Shown in pieces: positions 1-8,339 of a stretch of DNA of 12,479 nt. Every line of letters begins with the position of its first letter. The stretch's first letter is position 1. Origin of the DNA: Bacteroidaceae bacterium (GTDB lineage: Bacteria > Bacteroidota > Bacteroidia > Bacteroidales > Bacteroidaceae). The DNA lies in NCBI GenBank assembly GCA_017558165.1, contig JAFYWE010000222.1, forward strand, positions 1 to 12,479, read 5' to 3'. The position numbers and the translations under genes are program-made. The notes under the pieces are model-generated. The model worked only from the letters and a program-made list of their open reading frames with translations. It was not told the DNA's origin and did not search any database.

Positions 1-1
1 C

Positions 2-2587
2 CTTGGTATCGAACGCGGTGAGCTGAACAGCGACGGTCTTGGCCAATACGTCATTGACGGGCGCGAAACCACTTCCGACGTCTACCATTTCAATTTCCTT
101 GGCTACAACGGAACATTCCACTTCGACGGCAAAAGGCAGTTGCACGTATACAACACCGGAGGCAATCATGGCACATATACAATAACACCCATAATGCCCT
201 CAAACAATGAACTTTGCGGATTCACCATCCACACCGGTGACGGATACGAATATACCTTTGGCGGCAACAACCTTGATATACGCACCAATTCCGTGGAGCG
301 CAGCATAAGCGGCAGACTCACAGGCCTTTCTGTATTCACGTTCAACAAAGGACTTAGTGGGAATCCCATTGTAACCTGGAACCTTACAAGAATAAAGGCA
401 CCCAATGGACGCGCAGTAACCTTTGAATACGATACAGTCCAGAGCAACATAGGCACCTGTATAACTTCCACAACGCCCAACAACCCGTTTCTTGTAACCA
501 CTTTTGCCAACGGCTTGTCTGTCCGTGACGATGCAGGTGTCGACCACTTGCGCAATGTAAGCATTGTACAGACAACCTACCTGTCAAGAATTTCCATTGA
601 AAACGGTGGTGACATAGAATTTTCAATGTCACTCAAAGAGTGTTGCGACCGCCCGGCAGCCCCATCAACAATAACAAGTATTGAACAGGACCACTGCGTT
701 ACACAGAGGCTCAAGAAACTTGATGCCATAACTGTAAGGAACAGCAGCAACGACAAGGTCCACCGCACCGAGTTCACATACAAAGTAGAAGACAACCGCC
801 TTATACTTACCAAAGTGCACACCGATGGAATCGGGGACTACACAATGCTGTATCATGAGGAAAATCCATACCCGGCAATATCCACAGCCGACACCGATTT
901 CTGGGGCTTCTACAACGGCAAGGGAAACAGCTACAACGTAATATCATCGACCAAAGTAGACAGCTATTACGATGACTACATCGACACAGATGCCAAGAAC
1001 CCCGACTGGCACTACAGTCGCCTGGGATGCCTGAAGACGATTACCTACCCCACCAAGGGATTCAGTACATTCGAATACGAGGCAAACAGGGCCGAAAAGA
1101 TACTCTTGAAAAGAAAGAGGGCCGGGCACACAAACACACAGGCACCCGAAGAACAACCCGAAACCCAACCTGGGAACGAAGAGGAACAGGTGGCCTATCT
1201 TGTAGGCTGTTACCCCTACAGCATCCTTTTCTACAGTAACGACGAGACGGGCGGCGTGCGCATTGCGCGCACCAATGACCATGACGCACACAGCGGATAC
1301 CAGTCACGCCGATACACATACCAAGGTGGCACAGTATATACATTCCCCAAGTTCTACACCGCGGTAACCGGTAACCTGCAATGCTATAACCCATTGCTTG
1401 AATACCCGTCAAACTCACTCGATAAGCAGCACATAGGATATTCCACTGTACGCGAGGAGTACAACGACGGCTCATATATCGTCTACAGCTACAACGACTA
1501 CGACACCCACCCCGACGAGTATACAGGGCAGGTACACCAGAAGTATTCCGATTTTGGGAACATCGGTTACCAATATTCACCGGCCTACATAAACAACATC
1601 CTGCGTGAGCCCAACAGCAACCACGGCAAACGTGGCAAGACAAAGAGCATCGAATATTACAACAAGACCAAGGAACTGGTAAGACAGACAAATCATGAAT
1701 ATGCAGTCCATGACACCACATACACCGCATACATTGTCATGAGCGGCAACTATGCCAACTCCGTCAAACGTTACACAGGGGACTACAGGCTGACAGCGGT
1801 AAGTGATACCGAATACTTTGCCGACACACCGTTTACAACGGTAAAGCAGTTCACATACGACAGCCGCGGGCGCAACACCCGCGTAACGACCGTGACCCCT
1901 GACGGTACCTGCGAGAACGTCGACACCGAGCACATCAATGATGACGCACGCCTTCTCTACAGCCTGCCATTGAGAACTGCCATCAAACGTGGCAAGGCAG
2001 GAGAGCCGGCGACACTCACCGCAATGACAGAATACGAATATCCCGCATCGGGTGCCCTACGCATTCCTATGGCGGTAAGGAAAGCGCAACTCGACGACAA
2101 CGTAGCAGCAGACACTGCACCGGCATCACTCAGCTACACCACCATACAGCGAGTTGCCGCATATGACATCCAAGGCAACCCTACGGAGATTGTCGACAGG
2201 AACGGTGTGCACACAGCCTTTCTTTGGGGGTATGGAGGATTATACCCAATAGTACAGGCACGTGGAATGACGTCCGCCACATTGAAATCCCTTGTCGGCA
2301 CCGGCAGTAACGCACCACTCGACGGCGCCTTGTCCGCCACACAGCGCGCCACCCTGTACTCCTATACATCGGCGTTGGTAGACGTTTATGAACACAAGCC
2401 ACTCGTTGGAGTGACCGCCCACTACGGCAATGACGGTAGAGCTACATACTATGAATATGATGCCTATGGCCGCCTTACCGGAATCTCCGACGGTAAAGGA
2501 AGGCTCAAGGGGTACAGCTACACACCAGCAACAGGGTCATTGGGGATACTGCTCCCAACCACCCCCGAATTGAAACCAATTGAGTAA
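2..2587 (+). CDS. RHS-repeat protein, first gene of a split RHS toxin operon (5' end outside window)
   Basis: The reading frame is open from base 2, so the gene begins upstream; the TTG at 140 is not a credible start. The product is a YD/RHS-repeat protein of Bacteroidetes type, probably part of the extracellular beta-cage shell that goes with the toxin-bearing RHS protein encoded next. Seen: a segment around bases 60-300 resembling the N-terminal part of Bacteroidetes RHS proteins (YHFNFLGYNGTFHFDG, then DGYEYTFGG); YD repeats such as FTYDSRGRNTRVTTVTPDGT near 1850; the family-typical stretch YDIQGNPTEIVDRNG followed by FLWGYGGLYP near 2162-2260; and a last repeat YEYDAYGRLTGISDGKGRLK near 2450-2510. 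A Gln/Glu/Pro-rich low-complexity insert lies near 1135-1195. There is no RHS core, no DPxG junction and no toxin tip, so the chain ends where the next gene begins. Stop TAA overlaps the next ATG by one base (TAATG), implying translational coupling. Family assignment is firm; the shell role is inference. Confidence 0.9.
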   Translation, partial: LGIERGELNSDGLGQYVIDGRETTSDVYHFNFLGYNGTFHFDGKRQLHVYNTGGNHGTYTITPIMPSNNELCGFTIHTGDGYEYTFGGNNLDIRTNSVERSISGRLTGLSVFTFNKGLSGNPIVTWNLTRIKAPNGRAVTFEYDTVQSNIGTCITSTTPNNPFLVTTFANGLSVRDDAGVDHLRNVSIVQTTYLSRISIENGGDIEFSMSLKECCDRPAAPSTITSIEQDHCVTQRLKKLDAITVRNSSNDKVHRTEFTYKVEDNRLILTKVHTDGIGDYTMLYHEENPYPAISTADTDFWGFYNGKGNSYNVISSTKVDSYYDDYIDTDAKNPDWHYSRLGCLKTITYPTKGFSTFEYEANRAEKILLKRKRAGHTNTQAPEEQPETQPGNEEEQVAYLVGCYPYSILFYSNDETGGVRIARTNDHDAHSGYQSRRYTYQGGTVYTFPKFYTAVTGNLQCYNPLLEYPSNSLDKQHIGYSTVREEYNDGSYIVYSYNDYDTHPDEYTGQVHQKYSDFGNIGYQYSPAYINNILREPNSNHGKRGKTKSIEYYNKTKELVRQTNHEYAVHDTTYTAYIVMSGNYANSVKRYTGDYRLTAVSDTEYFADTPFTTVKQFTYDSRGRNTRVTTVTPDGTCENVDTEHINDDARLLYSLPLRTAIKRGKAGEPATLTAMTEYEYPASGALRIPMAVRKAQLDDNVAADTAPASLSYTTIQRVAAYDIQGNPTEIVDRNGVHTAFLWGYGGLYPIVQARGMTSATLKSLVGTGSNAPLDGALSATQRATLYSYTSALVDVYEHKPLVGVTAHYGNDGRATYYEYDAYGRLTGISDGKGRLKGYSYTPATGSLGILLPTTPELKPIE

Positions 2588-5500
2588 TGACAAAAAATAA
2601 GATAACCGATATGAAAAACATCATACTTGCATTAATCCTGTTTTTGGGGAGCATCGCCACATTTGCCGGCGGTGACAGGACATACTCCCTTGATTGCCAG
2701 TCAATAAACAATGTCAATTTCAAGCAGAAGTACCAGGCAAAAGTAAAATACACGGTCGAAGGCAACACACTGTCGTTCTTGCCCCAAGCCGAGGAATTCC
2801 GCTTTGATAGATTCATTGACACAGCCGGATACGTAAAGAACGTTACCGCAATCGGCTCAATGCTCCATGTCGAGTTCTACCGTCGCGGTACTGCCGACGC
2901 CATAAGCGGGACAGTAGAGCTCTGCTTCTACGCAAAGGCATATGATGAGGCAACCACTATGCTGTGGTACAGCCTTCCTTTGCAATACAGCTATCACGCA
3001 ATGACAAAAGTCGACCCTGGAGAGATAAGCGGACCTTCCATTATGTACGGACAAGGCGAAAAGCCGGCAAGCATAAACTCAATATACGAAGCCATACCGC
3101 TCAAAGGCTCAATCACGTACTCATGGGAGAAAAAGCAAGGAAACGGAGGTTGGGAAACAATCGCTGGTGCATCCTCAAGTATCCTTTCACCCGCAGCCAT
3201 TGGAACGACATCGGACTATTACCGCCGCAAGGCTACCGACAGTGCCGGCAACAGCGCCTACTCCAACACAGTGGAGATACTCCCGATGCTTACAGCCGGT
3301 AAGATTGGAATGAGTTATACCGACATAGGAAACACGCTCACACTCACCAATGTAATATCCCCCAACTCCACCAGCGCAACCATAACCTGGCAGTCATCAA
3401 ACGACCTCCAGTTCTGGACAACACTGCAAGGTACGGCCAAAAGCATTACAACCGACAAGCCTTCGGCAACCACCTACTACCGCCGTGTGGTCACCTCGCT
3501 TGTAAACGACGCATACGGCAACCGCATACAAGCCACATCAAATATCGTATGCTACTCAAGGGAAATGCCCGAAGGCATCAGCACAATGAGCTATTGGCAT
3601 GCCGACAGCGCCGTTACCGACATTGACTACTACGACGGCCTCGGACGCAAGTTCCAGAGCATTGCCGCCAAAGCCACAATGGACGACAAGGACATCGTGA
3701 CCACATACAACTACGATGACAAAGGCCGTGAATGCGGTGTGGGAGTCCCTTTTTGCAAGAGCGGTAACGGCGAGTTTGCACACAATACAGGTTACAAGAA
3801 CAGCGTGTACCACGGAGACAGCAAAGCCACCACCCTGCTGGTATATGACAATTCACCCCTTGACCGCATTGTGCGCACCTACAAACCCGGTGAAACATAC
3901 CAAAGCCACGGAGGAGAACACTACATCGCCACAGAATATGGTGTAAACGACAGTAACGAGGTAATGAAGCTGCAGCTCACGGACAACGGCTTCACCGCAA
4001 CAGGCTACCACCAGGCCGGTACACTCTACAAGACAGTCACCACCGACGAAGACGGTGCACAGACAGAACTCTTCACCGACACCCGCGGCAAAACCATATT
4101 GGAACGCCGCAAAGCCGGCAATAACACCAATGCCGACACCTATTATGTGTACGACACCAAGGAGAGACTCAAGGTAGTTACATCACCCGTTGCCAGCGCC
4201 AAGCTCACCGCAGGAACCCTTTACAACGACACTTGTAGCCTGTCACGTGAACTATGCTACATCTACGACCACGACAACGAGGACCGCATCATAATGAAGC
4301 GCCTGCCCGGGCGTTGTGCCGAGTATTTCACATACGACACCAACGGGCGACTCGTGGCATACTATGATGAGGAGATGATGATGTCCGGGCTCACCAAGCT
4401 GTTCTCATACGACGCCTTGGGACGCGACACCGGCTTCAGTTATGTCACCGGCAAGGGAGAGTACACACAGCAGCAGAACCATTATGACGACTACAGCCAC
4501 AGCGGCATGGCTGCCTTTGTACCCGTGAGCGGGGTCGTTGCACAGAGCGACCTTGCAGCATCGGCCAAAGGCATGCTCACATATGACTGCACATACGGCA
4601 TCTACGATGGCAGCCAGCCCACTGAGAAACGCGAGCGCACGTACTGGTACGACAGCCGCGGCCGTTGCATACAGACATATACCGCATACCCCGACGGAAT
4701 AACTTGCCGCACCAGTGTGAAGTACGACTATGCCGGCAACCCGTTGACTACTGTCGAGCAGTACACCTACGGCAGCAGCACGCTCAATGTAACTACATGT
4801 TGCACCTTCGACAGCCGCGGGCGCAAGCTCACCGAGCAGAACACCGTAAACGGTACGGCACTGGGCAATGCAACGTTCACATACGACGAACAGGGGCGAG
4901 TTACAAATACATCCCTCAACGGGAACATCGACATCACTGCAAGCTACAACCTGCAGGGATGGATGACCGGGCTGCAGGCCGCAAGGATGAGCGGGAATGG
5001 TATTGTCGAGAAACAACTATTTAGTGAATTCTTGCGCTACTACGACACCACCGACAACCTTGCCACACCACTCTACACCGGCAAGATAGCCCAGTTGGAC
5101 TGGAGCAGGGATATGTTGTTAAGCGGCAACGACAGGTTCCTCTACAGCTACGACCCGTTGGGAAGGCTCACCAAGGCCGAACACCGCATCACTGGGCTTG
5201 ACGGCAGTACAAGAGGAAGCTACACCCAGATGTCGACGTTCGACCTCAACAGCAACATCTTGTCACAGAGTGCGGCAAAAGGACTTTTCATTGAACAACA
5301 GAACTACACTCTCAATGGCAACAGAATTGTGACTGCAAGTACAGGACCTATGGGACAGTACACAGCAGAGTACGACAACAGAGGCAATTTAACAAGAATA
5401 CCTGGCGAAAACTTGCAGATTGCCTATAATCTTTGTAACTTGCCAAGGTCAATCAGTAACGGAAACAGCTGTACCACATACTATGGTTATTTAAGTGATG

Positions 5501-6615
5501 GTACCAAGTTCAAAGCTGTAGACAATACCGGAGAAGGATTTCTCTACACGGGTTCTTTGAAGTGGAAACTGCAGGGCGGCACAATAACACCCGAGAGCTT
5601 TGCCATTGCTGGCGGAAGAGCGACCTTTGAGGCTGGTAGCTGGGTGACACACTACTACATCACCGACCACCTTGGCAGCACAAGGGCAGTAGCCAACGCA
5701 AGCGGCGATGTATTCGCCACATTCGACTACACACCATACGGTAGCTTGCTCAATGCCGAGGACACCCCAACGGGCACTGACTACCTGTTCACAGGCAAGG
5801 AAAGCCAGGCAAAGCAGGGCGCAGGTGAACTCTATGACTCCCAGGCGCGTTTCATGGACACAGGAGGACGCTTCCTCTCCATTGACCCAATGGCGGAGGA
5901 ATATTACCACCTCTCCCCCTACGCCTACTGCGCCGGTGACCCGGTGAACCTGGTGGATCCGGAGGGGGAAGCATGGAAACCGACATATACACATGTTGAT
6001 GAGAAAAGGCGTGACTTCAATGGTTTTGAATGGATAGACGAAGAGGATTCATATGACGAGAACGGAGTTCTAAAAGAAGGTTTATATAGTCAAGCAATAT
6101 TTTTTAGCGATAATGGAACATTTGATATTAATAACTGGTATAATATTGGCTCATCCACAGCCTACGTGTATTTGGAAGATGGAAACATTGTAACTTTTAA
6201 TGCTTGCACAAATCCATCTGCAGAAGACTACCCTATTATCCCTGAAAAACTTGTTGAAGCAACATACGGTAAACATAATGGAACATATTATGCATTAAGG
6301 ATGCACGACTTTGGGGATAATCATTCACGGATAAAATTAGGATACCAGAATCCCAAATTTCCCAACAATGATTACATTGAAGGTGCCAATATACATAAAG
6401 CAGGGGATAACAATTATACAGCTGTAGGAAGTACTGGGCCTGTTTCTGCTGGTTGTTTTCTAATTGATATAAACAGATGGGATGAATTTATTGGACATTT
6501 CAATAGAAAATCAAAAGTTGCAGTAGTTGCGTCACGTAATGGTGTAAAAAGTCCTCTAAACAGAGATGTAAATTATAAACCTGATTTAAAAATTGTTAGA
6601 TTTACAAAGCCATGA
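2587..6615 (+). CDS. RHS protein with signal peptide, DUF6443-like module, RHS core and YkuD-like C-terminal toxin tip
   Basis: 1342-residue polymorphic toxin. The ATG at 2587 overlaps the upstream stop; the second Met (residue 9, base 2611) gives a cleaner signal peptide, KNIILALILFLGSIATFA, with cleavage likely after Ala27, so the protein is probably Sec-exported. No lipobox cysteine follows. Order: two Ig-like segments (about 160-235 and 240-325, each with a W and a YYRR strand); DUF6443-like start (about 335-400, YYDGLGRKFQSI); YD repeats (about 400-990); RHS core (1022-1128, HYYITDHLGSTR then LYDSQARF, RFLSIDPMAEEYYHLSPYAY and NLVDPEGE). The unique tip is 1129-1342. It contains IHKAG with His1270 and VSAGC with Cys1290, i.e. 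H-x16-S-A-G-C, close to the L,D-transpeptidase/YkuD motif HX(14-17)[ST]HGC. I infer a peptidoglycan-acting toxin, comparable in idea to the T6SS effector Tlde1. There is no PAAR domain, so T6SS loading is not supported. Stop overlaps the next gene by 4 bases. RHS call firm, toxin activity tentative. Confidence 0.9.
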   Translation: MTKNKITDMKNIILALILFLGSIATFAGGDRTYSLDCQSINNVNFKQKYQAKVKYTVEGNTLSFLPQAEEFRFDRFIDTAGYVKNVTAIGSMLHVEFYRRGTADAISGTVELCFYAKAYDEATTMLWYSLPLQYSYHAMTKVDPGEISGPSIMYGQGEKPASINSIYEAIPLKGSITYSWEKKQGNGGWETIAGASSSILSPAAIGTTSDYYRRKATDSAGNSAYSNTVEILPMLTAGKIGMSYTDIGNTLTLTNVISPNSTSATITWQSSNDLQFWTTLQGTAKSITTDKPSATTYYRRVVTSLVNDAYGNRIQATSNIVCYSREMPEGISTMSYWHADSAVTDIDYYDGLGRKFQSIAAKATMDDKDIVTTYNYDDKGRECGVGVPFCKSGNGEFAHNTGYKNSVYHGDSKATTLLVYDNSPLDRIVRTYKPGETYQSHGGEHYIATEYGVNDSNEVMKLQLTDNGFTATGYHQAGTLYKTVTTDEDGAQTELFTDTRGKTILERRKAGNNTNADTYYVYDTKERLKVVTSPVASAKLTAGTLYNDTCSLSRELCYIYDHDNEDRIIMKRLPGRCAEYFTYDTNGRLVAYYDEEMMMSGLTKLFSYDALGRDTGFSYVTGKGEYTQQQNHYDDYSHSGMAAFVPVSGVVAQSDLAASAKGMLTYDCTYGIYDGSQPTEKRERTYWYDSRGRCIQTYTAYPDGITCRTSVKYDYAGNPLTTVEQYTYGSSTLNVTTCCTFDSRGRKLTEQNTVNGTALGNATFTYDEQGRVTNTSLNGNIDITASYNLQGWMTGLQAARMSGNGIVEKQLFSEFLRYYDTTDNLATPLYTGKIAQLDWSRDMLLSGNDRFLYSYDPLGRLTKAEHRITGLDGSTRGSYTQMSTFDLNSNILSQSAAKGLFIEQQNYTLNGNRIVTASTGPMGQYTAEYDNRGNLTRIPGENLQIAYNLCNLPRSISNGNSCTTYYGYLSDGTKFKAVDNTGEGFLYTGSLKWKLQGGTITPESFAIAGGRATFEAGSWVTHYYITDHLGSTRAVANASGDVFATFDYTPYGSLLNAEDTPTGTDYLFTGKESQAKQGAGELYDSQARFMDTGGRFLSIDPMAEEYYHLSPYAYCAGDPVNLVDPEGEAWKPTYTHVDEKRRDFNGFEWIDEEDSYDENGVLKEGLYSQAIFFSDNGTFDINNWYNIGSSTAYVYLEDGNIVTFNACTNPSAEDYPIIPEKLVEATYGKHNGTYYALRMHDFGDNHSRIKLGYQNPKFPNNDYIEGANIHKAGDNNYTAVGSTGPVSAGCFLIDINRWDEFIGHFNRKSKVAVVASRNGVKSPLNRDVNYKPDLKIVRFTKP
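5971..6615 (+). other. Variable toxin tip of the RHS protein, L,D-transpeptidase (YkuD)-like
   Basis: This is the 214-residue segment after the conserved core junction NLVDPEGE. It is AT-rich: 20 of 60 bases are G or C at 6121-6180, against 38 of 60 at 4801-4860 in the same gene. His1270 and Ser1287-Ala-Gly-Cys1290 are placed as the catalytic His and Cys of YkuD-fold L,D-transpeptidases; the usual His before Gly is Ala here. A flanking LRM..G..H....LGY pattern (about 1240-1256) resembles the strand before the His motif in that fold. Known for the family: these enzymes act on peptidoglycan stem peptides. Alternative: a related peptidase-like fold with the same His/Cys pair, for instance DUF5675-like proteins. 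Confidence 0.6.
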
Positions 6616-7136
6616 ATATTAGAATAATATTATTTATCGCGTTATGCATTTTTCAATTTGTAAAAGTGTCTGGACAGAACATATTAAACCAATATGACAG
6701 TGAAGGGAGCAAACATGGGCAATGGCTTGAAAAAGCTGGTAGTTTTGTTTTTTTAACGAACTACAAAAACGGCAAAAAAGATGGAATTGGTTATCAATTA
6801 AATTGCAATGGTATCATATTTGCTATTTACGAGTATGACAATGGATGCATTGTAAGGATGATATATTTGGATGACCAGCAAAGACTCTCTTTTATGATGA
6901 CCGATTTTCTAGATGTTGACACCATAGTACATGGCAAAGAGTTGACGCACCGGTTCAAAACAAGATTCAAAACAATAATTTATCATCCTAATGGAGTAAT
7001 TAAATCTATTACAAACAATTACTTAATAGAGGGAGGTGGTCCCGAGATGGATTCCTTTGAAATCGGCAAAGCGTATTATTACGATGACAAGGGTAATCTC
7101 ATAGAAACAAAGGAACGGTTTTTTCCATCATTTTGA
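6612..7136 (+). CDS. Secreted MORN/YwqK-like protein, candidate immunity protein for the RHS tip
   Basis: 174 residues, starting inside the stop of the RHS gene (ATGA, 4-base overlap), the usual place for an immunity gene. Residues 1-22 form a signal peptide (MNIRIILFIALCIFQFVKVSGQ), cleaved probably before Gln22, so the protein should sit in the periplasm or at the surface. The mature part has short MORN-variant repeats of the type found in YwqK-family antitoxins: YDSEGSKHGQWLE, then YKNGKKDGIGYQ, YEYDNGCIV, YHPNGVIKS and YYDDKGNLIE. It shares the low GC of the toxin tip, so the two probably moved together. A periplasmic inhibitor fits a toxin that attacks peptidoglycan. Seen: position, signal peptide, repeats. 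Inferred: neutralising the adjacent tip. It could instead be an unrelated secreted cargo, which I think less likely. Confidence 0.75.
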   Translation: MNIRIILFIALCIFQFVKVSGQNILNQYDSEGSKHGQWLEKAGSFVFLTNYKNGKKDGIGYQLNCNGIIFAIYEYDNGCIVRMIYLDDQQRLSFMMTDFLDVDTIVHGKELTHRFKTRFKTIIYHPNGVIKSITNNYLIEGGGPEMDSFEIGKAYYYDDKGNLIETKERFFPSF

Positions 7137-7150
7137 ATCTTAACCTTCCC

Positions 7151-7206
7151 CACCGGCAGAAACCGTGCCTGCTAAGGTGCAACCCCACAAAAGCAGACTG
7201 CCGGTG
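7151..7206 (+). repeat. Inverted repeat with nested stem between the immunity gene and the terminator
   Basis: The 9-base arms CACCGGCAG (7151-7159) and CTGCCGGTG (7198-7206) are perfectly complementary. Inside, CTGCT (7169-7173) can pair with AGCAG (7192-7196). The whole forms a two-helix structure in the 3' untranslated region of the toxin operon. Its role is unknown; mRNA 3'-end protection or a repeat element are possible. Confidence 0.6.
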
Positions 7207-7218
7207 AAAACAACATAC

Positions 7219-7256
7219 ACAGCACCCGCTCCAAAGGCGGGTGCTGTTGATTTTTT
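7219..7256 (+). terminator. Rho-independent terminator closing the RHS operon
   Basis: A perfect 11-bp stem, ACAGCACCCGC (7219-7229) with GCGGGTGCTGT (7237-7247), a 7-nt loop and then TGATTTTTT. It lies 83 bases after the immunity stop and separates this operon from the phage-like cassette. Confidence 0.9.
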
Positions 7257-7313
7257 ATCCACACCACTCACTCATAATGTCAACACAGCAACCTCACAGC
7301 GCCATTACGCCTG

Positions 7314-7321
7314 TATCTTTG
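7314..7321 (+). promoter_or_regulatory. Bacteroidetes-type -7 element upstream of the phage-like cassette
   Basis: TATCTTTG matches the TAnnTTTG -7 consensus. I see no good TTTG -33 element at the expected distance. The start codon at 7335 is 14 bases downstream of the motif, so the leader would be very short. A purine run (AAAAAAGAGG) precedes the ATG. Confidence 0.45.
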
Positions 7322-7334
7322 CCGAAAAAAGAGG

Positions 7335-7841
7335 ATGAAAGAGGTTTCAATAACAATTAACGAGAGCGACATAACAGAACGCATATTGAGCGTGAGCGGG
7401 TACGCGGCCCTGGCACGTACAAAGGCCGGTTTGCCACAGCAGTTCACCGATATGATGCAGACAACTGATGATGACCTGGGAATGGTACAACGCTTCGTGA
7501 CCGAGAGCATTGACGAGGCTACAGGCATAATAAGCAGGTACCTGTCACCGGCAACGGCAAGCTACGTAGAGACCGGCAAAGCCGGGGAAAGGCTCATACG
7601 CATAGCATTCACCCTACCCCACAACTACCCTGCCTGCACTTTAGAGAGCCTGGGGAGAAACATCGGGAGCTTTGCCACAAGCCGTAGCCTGCAGCAGTGG
7701 ATGCTCACCGTGAAGCCCGACGAGGCACAGCTACACGCATCAATGGCCGATACCAGCCTGGCAAGGATAAGAAGCCTTCTGTCGACACGTGAACGCCCAC
7801 GTAAGGAACCCGATAACAAGAACAACATCATTGAACTATGA
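7335..7841 (+). CDS. Phage-like small protein 1 upstream of the terminase
   Basis: 168 residues, not recognised with certainty. It has an N-terminal hydrophobic strand (VSITIN), a helix, a TTDDD turn (about 43-47), a long helix (about 48-69), a strand LIRIAFTLP (about 87-95), then helices holding LQQWML and a basic end RERPRK (about 151-156). The next gene has the same pattern in the same order, so the two look like diverged tandem paralogs. The layout resembles small head-tail connector or adaptor proteins found in Bacteroidetes prophages; that is inference from pattern memory. It overlaps the next gene by 4 bases (ATGA), so the two are probably co-translated. GC content is back to that of the RHS body. 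No signal peptide or membrane segment is visible. Confidence 0.75.
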   Translation: MKEVSITINESDITERILSVSGYAALARTKAGLPQQFTDMMQTTDDDLGMVQRFVTESIDEATGIISRYLSPATASYVETGKAGERLIRIAFTLPHNYPACTLESLGRNIGSFATSRSLQQWMLTVKPDEAQLHASMADTSLARIRSLLSTRERPRKEPDNKNNIIEL

Positions 7842-8314
7842 GAAACACAATATTGATAAAGAGAAACGAGTTGCAACAGCAGATTGATTTACGTAACTTC
7901 TACATGGGAGAATCGGCCAAACGCAAGGACATTGATGCCGACACCATACAAAGCAGCAAGGATGATGGGGAACTGCTCCTTATGCTTGCCGACAAGGCGG
8001 CTAACGAGCTGGTTACTGCTGTTGCACTCCGTTTCCCTTACATTGCCTGTGAGCCCCAGGAAGAGTACATTGCATTTACCTTTGAGGCGGCCACAGACGG
8101 CAGGGAGCATCTGTTGCCCATGCTGAAGCAGGCAATAACGGATTATCTTGTCAACGAAATGGCAATGCAGTGGTTGCTGTTGCGACAGCCACAAATGGCT
8201 CACACGTATGTATCGCTACGCAACAGCCTTTACAGCAACGTGCAGTTCCTGTTCGCGAAGCTCTACAACAGCACCAAGCTACGCAGGCGTGCGACAGACC
8301 TCGCGGGGATATAA
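7838..8314 (+). CDS. Phage-like small protein 2, likely paralog of the preceding gene
   Basis: 158 residues; the ATG sits in the stop of the previous gene. Features line up with protein 1: N-terminal strand (TILIK), a KDDGE turn (about 41-45), a helix LLLMLADKAANELVTAVALR, a strand YIAFTFEA (about 77-84), helices with MAMQWLLLR (about 108-116), and a basic end LRRRA (about 149-153). The protein has no detectable enzyme motif and appears soluble and mostly helical. The pair precedes a large terminase, where phages often carry packaging or connector genes; a small-terminase role for one of them cannot be excluded. I do not assign a function. Confidence 0.75.
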   Translation: MRNTILIKRNELQQQIDLRNFYMGESAKRKDIDADTIQSSKDDGELLLMLADKAANELVTAVALRFPYIACEPQEEYIAFTFEAATDGREHLLPMLKQAITDYLVNEMAMQWLLLRQPQMAHTYVSLRNSLYSNVQFLFAKLYNSTKLRRRATDLAGI

Positions 8315-8339
8315 TAACAACATGACAAGGACCAAACAA

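Noticed and set aside
1062..1730. 222-codon open frame on the minus strand inside the first RHS gene
   Set aside because: Cys/Arg-rich translation typical of the antisense of YD-repeat coding sequence; no motif. The plus-strand RHS frame is clear.
4405..5016. 203-codon open frame on the minus strand inside the second RHS gene
   Set aside because: Val/Ala/Cys-rich shadow of a GC-rich repeat gene without any domain signal.
7151..7206. Cobalamin-like riboswitch
   Set aside because: A GGTGCAA...CC run followed by a CTG motif looks faintly similar, but the conserved B12-box and the full helix set are missing, and it lies between a gene end and a terminator.
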